Of a stretch of 64,000 nucleotides of DNA, positions 59,569 through 64,000 are shown piece by piece. The position numbers and the translations under genes are program-made. The first letter of the stretch is position 1, and every line of letters begins with the position of its first letter. Source of the stretch: Xenorhabdus miraniensis (GTDB taxonomy: Bacteria; Pseudomonadota; Gammaproteobacteria; Enterobacterales; Enterobacteriaceae); assembly GCF_002632615.1 (NCBI RefSeq), contig NZ_NITZ01000011.1:62001-126000 (forward strand), in the 5' to 3' direction. The notes beneath the pieces are model-generated. The model worked only from the letters and a program-made list of their open reading frames with translations, was not told the DNA's origin and did no database searches.

Positions 59569-59602
59569 GACTTCCCTTTTGTAATAAATTTCTATGCCAG
59601 TG

Positions 59603-59629
59603 TTATCGGCACGCTTAAAGGGAACTTTA
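59603..59629 (-). promoter_or_regulatory. Perfect sigma-28 promoter of the receptor-cheRBYZ unit
   Basis: On the minus strand TAAA, 15 nt, GCCGATAA matches the enteric FliA consensus at every base with exact spacing. It lies about 35 bp upstream of the first receptor start codon. This would drive the two receptors and cheRBYZ as class 3 genes. Confidence 0.93.
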
Positions 59630-59676
59630 TGCGTAATTCTAAAAATTGATTTTTTACAGCATTTTTTTGATCCAGA

Positions 59677-59711
59677 ACAAAAGGGCTGTTGTTTTTTATT
59701 GCAACAGCCCT
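59677..59711 (-). terminator. Rho-independent terminator after cheW
   Basis: On the minus strand a 10-bp stem (agggctgttg / caacagccct) is followed by TTTTGTT, 22 bp past the cheW stop. It ends the motAB-cheAW transcript before the sigma-28 promoter of the receptor unit. Confidence 0.85.
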
Positions 59712-59732
59712 AAAACATTAGCCTTAAAAAAA

Positions 59733-60230
59733 TCAGCCTTTAGCGACTGAATCTACCAATGCCATTTCTTCACTGCTGAGAAGTTTTTCGATATCAACCA
59801 GAATCAACATCCGTTCATCAAGAGAGCCAAGCCCTGTCAGATACTCTGTTGATAATGTCACCGCAAACTCTGGGGCAGGACAGATTTGATTTTCTTTCAA
59901 AGACAGCACGTCAGACACGCCATCAACTACAATCCCGACGACGCGGTTAAGCAAATTCAGGACAATAACAACGGTGTTATCGTTATAAGTGACATCTTCC
60001 TGTGAAAATTTGATCCTCAGATCAATGATAGGAACAATCACTCCACGCAGGTTGGTGATTCCCTTTATAAAAGCGGGTGTGTTCGCAATGCGAGTGACTT
60101 GGTCATAACCACGAATTTCCTGTACTTTCAGTATTTCAATTCCATACTCTTCGTCACCCAAGGTGAAAACCAGATATTCCCTTCCGGTCGTTTCCCCCGA
60201 TAATTTATTGAATTCTTCTATGGCTGACAT
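59733..60230 (-). CDS. cheW: Chemotaxis coupling protein CheW
   Basis: A 165-residue SH3-like adaptor (E. coli 167) with the conserved [17 protein letters not shown] and [13 protein letters not shown] segments. It bridges receptors and CheA in the signalling array. It lies 30 bp after cheA and is followed by a terminator. Confidence 0.97.
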   Translation of the reverse strand: MSAIEEFNKLSGETTGREYLVFTLGDEEYGIEILKVQEIRGYDQVTRIANTPAFIKGITNLRGVIVPIIDLRIKFSQEDVTYNDNTVVIVLNLLNRVVGIVVDGVSDVLSLKENQICPAPEFAVTLSTEYLTGLGSLDERMLILVDIEKLLSSEEMALVDSVAKG

Positions 60231-60260
60231 GATGTTACCTTTTGCTGTGAGATGACTATC

Positions 60261-62468
60261 TTATTTGTTATTCACCAGTTCTACTTTGCGCTCAGCCAGT
60301 TGTTCATGGTTGAGTGCCTGCAAAGCAGGAATATCAATGATGAGTGCCACACTACCATCCCCCATGATAGTGGCCGCCGAAATTCCCGGCACTTTGCGGT
60401 AATTGCTCTCAATATTTTTAACAACAACCTGATGCTGCCCCACCAGTTTATCCACCAGTAGTGCATAACGACGTCCGGCACTCTGCACAATGACAGCAAT
60501 GCCTTTCGTTGGGTCAGTTTCCCCATTCGGGATATCAAATATGCGGTACAGTTCAAGCAGCGGTAAATATTCACCACGCACCTGCAACAGCTTTTCGTCA
60601 CCCGCCAACGGGTAAATATCTTCATCTTGTGGCTGTAATGAGCTGACTACCGCACTCAATGGCAGAATGAAAACTTCATCATTAACTCTGACAGACATGC
60701 CATCCAGTATTGCCAGTGTCAGTGGTAGCAAAATGCGAATGACCGTCCCCTTCCCTGCCTGGAAGTTGATCTGAATCTGTCCGCCCATATCTTGAATATT
60801 GCGTTTTACAACATCCATACCGACACCACGACCAGAAACATCCGTTACAACTTCTGCTGTCGAGAATCCGGGAGCAAAAATCAGCATAGCCACTTCTTCA
60901 TTGCTCATATTTTCACTGACACTCAATCCTTGAGATTGCGCTTTTGCCAAGATCTTCTCACGGTTTAAGCCCGCGCCATCATCGATGACTTCAATACAGA
61001 TATTTCCCCCCTGATGCTCAGCCGCCAACGTTAAATTACCCGTTTCTGATTTTCCGGCTGCAAGGCGTTTTTCCGGGCTTTCGATACCGTGATCGAGGCT
61101 GTTGCGTACCAAGTGTGTAAGAGGATCAATAATCCGCTCAATCAAACTCTTATCCAATTCGGTCGAGCTACCGATCAGTGTCAGTTCCACTTTTTTATCA
61201 AGCTTTCCGGCCAGATCACGTACTAAACGTGGGTAACGGCTGAAAACGTATTCCATCGGCATCATGCGGATTGACATGACAGATTCTTGCAAGTCACGGG
61301 AATTTCGCTGCAATTGAGCCATACAACTCAACAATTCGCTGTGTTTTGTCGGTTCCAAACTATTACAGTGTTGTGCCAGCATAGATTGGGTAATAACTAA
61401 TTCACCCACTAAGTTGATGAGTTGATCAACTTTTTCAACGGCAACACGAATACTGGAAGATTCCGCACGTTGGCGTGGTGAGCCCGCCGCTGGACGTGGC
61501 GCCGGACGCCCAATTTCACGGACATCCGTTTTTTTCGGGGCATTCGAGGGTTGCGGATTATTCGCAGTTACCGTGGTTATAGCTACGGTAGTCTCTGCCG
61601 CTGTATTTTTTGTTGCGGTATTGTCTGTCGTATTCTCTTCTGCTGTTGTTTTTACTCCAGCATCTTGTTTTGTTTCAGTCGCTGTATTTTCTGTATCAGC
61701 TTCATTCGTAGGCAAAAAAGTGATTTGCTCAGGCTCAATTACAAAGCACAAAACAGCCGTAATATCATCTTCTGTCGCGGATGTGACTAAAGATGCTTCA
61801 ATACTGTTTGAAGTTTGTTCAACATCATAAAGCTCACCAAGATGTCCCAGTTCATCCTTCATTAAACTGACTTCGCGTTCTTTCAGCCCGGACAAATGAA
61901 CACGAATCTGACCATGATGGGATTTGTCTGCCGGAGAATGTTTCTCTTCTGACTGATTTTCTTTTGCCGGTGCTGCCTCTATCGCCTGTTTTTCTTCAGT
62001 TTCATTTGCAACGTCTTCTGTAACAATTTCAGCCTGAGTTGCAGATGTTGCCGCGAAAAAGTTCTCTTCCTGCCGCTCTTCCTGTAATTCCAATGCAAGC
62101 TGACGCAGTGTTTCGCAGATATAATTGAATGTATCTTCATCCGGCTCCTGAGAACTTTTATAGGCATCCAATTGTTGCTGCATAATGTCTTTCGCTTCTA
62201 AAAACAGGTTGATAATGTCAATGGTCAGGCGTATTTCATCACGTCTGGCACTGTCGAGCAGATTCTCCAAAACATGCGTGGTTTGTTGCAGCTTGGTAAA
62301 ACCAAAAGTCGCAGCGCCCCCTTTAATAGAGTGGGCGCTGCGAAATATTGCGTTTAACTGTTCATGATCGGGTTCGTCGGCATTGAGCAACAATAAATGC
62401 TGCTCCATATCAGCCAATAATTCATCTGCTTCATCAAAGAAAGTCTGATAAAACGCGGTAATATCCAT
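60261..62468 (-). CDS. cheA: Chemotaxis histidine kinase CheA with expanded linker
   Basis: A 735-residue kinase, about 80 longer than E. coli CheA (654). Domains in order are P1 with phospho-accepting His46 (FRSAHSIKGG), P2 for CheY/CheB docking (about 187-253), a dimerisation domain (about 335-400), the ATPase domain (NSLDHGIESPEKR and the G-rich lid region) and the CheW-like P5 domain. The added length sits mainly in two linkers, 137-186 and especially 254-338, the latter a Thr/Asn/Ala-rich low-complexity stretch. No frameshift is seen. It lies 6 bp after motB. Confidence 0.97.
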   Translation of the reverse strand: MDITAFYQTFFDEADELLADMEQHLLLLNADEPDHEQLNAIFRSAHSIKGGAATFGFTKLQQTTHVLENLLDSARRDEIRLTIDIINLFLEAKDIMQQQLDAYKSSQEPDEDTFNYICETLRQLALELQEERQEENFFAATSATQAEIVTEDVANETEEKQAIEAAPAKENQSEEKHSPADKSHHGQIRVHLSGLKEREVSLMKDELGHLGELYDVEQTSNSIEASLVTSATEDDITAVLCFVIEPEQITFLPTNEADTENTATETKQDAGVKTTAEENTTDNTATKNTAAETTVAITTVTANNPQPSNAPKKTDVREIGRPAPRPAAGSPRQRAESSSIRVAVEKVDQLINLVGELVITQSMLAQHCNSLEPTKHSELLSCMAQLQRNSRDLQESVMSIRMMPMEYVFSRYPRLVRDLAGKLDKKVELTLIGSSTELDKSLIERIIDPLTHLVRNSLDHGIESPEKRLAAGKSETGNLTLAAEHQGGNICIEVIDDGAGLNREKILAKAQSQGLSVSENMSNEEVAMLIFAPGFSTAEVVTDVSGRGVGMDVVKRNIQDMGGQIQINFQAGKGTVIRILLPLTLAILDGMSVRVNDEVFILPLSAVVSSLQPQDEDIYPLAGDEKLLQVRGEYLPLLELYRIFDIPNGETDPTKGIAVIVQSAGRRYALLVDKLVGQHQVVVKNIESNYRKVPGISAATIMGDGSVALIIDIPALQALNHEQLAERKVELVNNK

Positions 62469-62474
62469 CGTTAC

Positions 62475-63494
62475 TTACTCTGTCATCTTAGTATCACTCG
62501 GCGGTTCAGCCGCTGGCTGATCCGATATTGTGATTTCATGTTTTATGATCACATGGGATTGTTCGGTGGGTTGCTGAGCAGGTGCTCCCTCATTCGAATC
62601 CATTCTGATGACTTCCTGCATATCCATACTATTATTGGCTGTCATGGCGTTACCGCCACTATTTTCCTGCTCAATCCTTTTTTCTGCATCTTTATTCAAT
62701 ACAATAATACTGATACGACGGTTAACTGGTGCATTCGGATCGATGCCTTTCTGCATACTCACAGTGGACGCCATGCCTACCACTCGCAGGACTTTAGCTT
62801 CATCCAAACCACCAATCAGCAATTCTCGCCTTGACGCATTGGCACGATCAGAGGAAAGTTCCCAGTTACTGTAGCCTCGCTGACCATTGGCATACTGTAA
62901 ATTATCGGTATGACCAGAAAGGCTGATTTTGTTTGGAATACCATTCAAGATCGGCGCAATTGCCCGCAATATATCACTCATATAAGTCTCAACTTTTGCG
63001 CTGCCAATCATGAACATTGGGCGGTTTGCCTGATCGATAATTTGAATGCGCAACCCCTCATCCATCATGTCGATCAATAAATGAGGACGCAGTTCTTTAA
63101 GGCGGGGATCGGTGATAATCAGTTGATCAAGTTGCTGGCGTAACCGATTCAGGCGATGAGTTTCCTCATTGGCTTCAACCGACTTGGTTTGGCGCAAAAC
63201 TTCCCCATCCTGCTGGAAAACATCATCCCCTCCCCCCGGGATTGGATTGGTGCTATCACTGCTTTTTTGCCCCTTGTTGATCGCTACCTGTAAGGGAGTG
63301 CGGAAATATTCTGCAATGCTGGTCAACTCCTGCGGACTGGCGATCGATATCAGCCACATAACCAGAAAGAATGCCATCATTGCAGTCATGAAATCAGCAT
63401 ATGCAATTTTCCATGATCCACCAATATGGCCATGGCCCGAACCATGTTTTTTGCGTTTTTTTATTCTGACGACAGAAACATTATTCGCTCTCAT
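62475..63494 (-). CDS. motB: Flagellar stator protein MotB
   Basis: A 339-residue protein (E. coli 308). A basic, His/Gly-rich N-terminus precedes the single membrane helix with the proton-carrying Asp34 ([16 protein letters not shown]). A periplasmic OmpA-like peptidoglycan-binding domain follows ([15 protein letters not shown], then [12 protein letters not shown]). An added polar C-terminal tail of about 40 residues explains the extra length. It lies 2 bp after motA. Confidence 0.97.
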   Translation of the reverse strand: MRANNVSVVRIKKRKKHGSGHGHIGGSWKIAYADFMTAMMAFFLVMWLISIASPQELTSIAEYFRTPLQVAINKGQKSSDSTNPIPGGGDDVFQQDGEVLRQTKSVEANEETHRLNRLRQQLDQLIITDPRLKELRPHLLIDMMDEGLRIQIIDQANRPMFMIGSAKVETYMSDILRAIAPILNGIPNKISLSGHTDNLQYANGQRGYSNWELSSDRANASRRELLIGGLDEAKVLRVVGMASTVSMQKGIDPNAPVNRRISIIVLNKDAEKRIEQENSGGNAMTANNSMDMQEVIRMDSNEGAPAQQPTEQSHVIIKHEITISDQPAAEPPSDTKMTE

Positions 63495-63496
63495 AA

Positions 63497-64000
63497 TTAT
63501 TCTTCAACTTCTTGTTGTACAGGAGCTTTAACCCGACGAACATGCTCTTCAAGTTCTGTGAATGAAGGACGATCTGTGAGGAATAACGTTTTGCGACCGA
63601 ACTCAACCGCAATTTGTGGTGCATAACCATTCAAACTGGAAAGTAGTGTTACCTTGATACATTGCATCATTTTGATCTGTTCACTACTGCGTTGACGAAG
63701 TAATGTCGCCAAAGGAGAAATAAAACCATAAGCCAATAAGATCCCAAGGAATGTTCCTACCATCGCATGTGCGATCAAAGCGCCGAGTTCTCCTGCCGGG
63801 CGATCCGCAGATCCCAAGGCATGAACGACGCCCATTACAGCAGCAACAATCCCGAATGCAGGCAATGAATCCCCGACCATCGCCAAACTGGTGGCAGGAA
63901 TTTCACTCTCTTGTTCGTAAGTTTCGATCTCTTCATCCATCAACGCTTCGATTTCATGAGAGTTCATGTTGCCGCTGATGATCAGGCGCATGTAATCAGT
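63497..64000 (-). CDS. motA: Flagellar stator protein MotA (C-terminal part, cut by window edge)
   Basis: The frame is open through the right edge; about 167 codons are present of the usual 295. It contains the cytoplasmic end, the [22 protein letters not shown] and [13 protein letters not shown] membrane helices 3 and 4, and the basic C-terminal tail. An internal Met lies near the edge, but the true start is outside the window. First gene of the motAB-cheAW unit. Confidence 0.96.
   Translation of the reverse strand, partial: TDYMRLIISGNMNSHEIEALMDEEIETYEQESEIPATSLAMVGDSLPAFGIVAAVMGVVHALGSADRPAGELGALIAHAMVGTFLGILLAYGFISPLATLLRQRSSEQIKMMQCIKVTLLSSLNGYAPQIAVEFGRKTLFLTDRPSFTELEEHVRRVKAPVQQEVEE

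Overview
The window looks like a chromosomal segment of an enterobacterium of the Xenorhabdus/Photorhabdus type (Morganellaceae). This is inferred from three things: moderate-to-low GC with AT-rich intergenic DNA, enteric-type flagellar and chemotaxis gene order with E. coli-like protein lengths, and a large NRPS/PKS locus combining parts familiar from Xenorhabdus metabolites. No rRNA, tRNA, CRISPR array or intact insertion sequence was seen.

Region A (about 1-22,300, all minus strand) is a hybrid NRPS/PKS biosynthetic locus read from right to left. NRPS1 (starter C-A-T-E) carries an Asn-type specificity code and should make an N-acyl-D-Asn start unit, the prodrug cap known from xenocoumacin, zwittermicin and colibactin. 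NRPS2 (C-A-T) adds one residue with an unfamiliar code. Four small genes (3-hydroxyacyl-CoA dehydrogenase, FkbH-like HAD phosphatase/glyceryl transferase, free ACP, acyl-CoA dehydrogenase) form the set that converts a glycolytic C3 unit to hydroxymalonyl-ACP; no O-methyltransferase is present. A 3,423-residue PKS (KS-ACP / KS-AT-KR-ACP / KS-AT-ACP / C-terminal domain) ends the row. Its first module has no AT. Instead of a thioesterase it ends in a domain with a Cys-His-Asp arrangement resembling the BtrH/C39 papain-like fold. This combination is the best candidate for an undescribed system. The prodrug peptidase and exporter expected for such a product are not in the window and may lie to the left.

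Region B (22,310-26,078) is a sparse AT-rich zone. It holds an ArsR-type regulator divergent from a small ABM-domain monooxygenase, a small membrane protein, a long palindromic repeat and a few doubtful ORFs.

Region C (26,079-37,970) is the flagellar flg cluster: flgBCDEFGHIJ plus flgKL on the minus strand and flgAMN on the plus strand. Sigma-28 promoters are visible before flgK and flgM.

Region D (38,000-45,400) is an accessory block between flgN and flhA, where enterics usually carry flhE. It contains a four-gene chaperone-usher fimbrial operon, a 1-kb AT-rich stretch, a DUF4291 protein and a small unknown gene.

Region E (45,407-48,653) is flhBA. Region F (48,850-52,914) is a second accessory block with a two-DTG aspartic protease-like protein, an AGCS amino acid symporter, a serine recombinase and an alpha/beta hydrolase.

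Region G (53,099-64,000) is the chemotaxis/motor locus, in the E. coli meche and mocha order: two receptors, cheRBYZ, then motAB cheA cheW, with motA cut by the right edge. A terminator after cheW and a perfect sigma-28 promoter before the first receptor separate the two transcription units.
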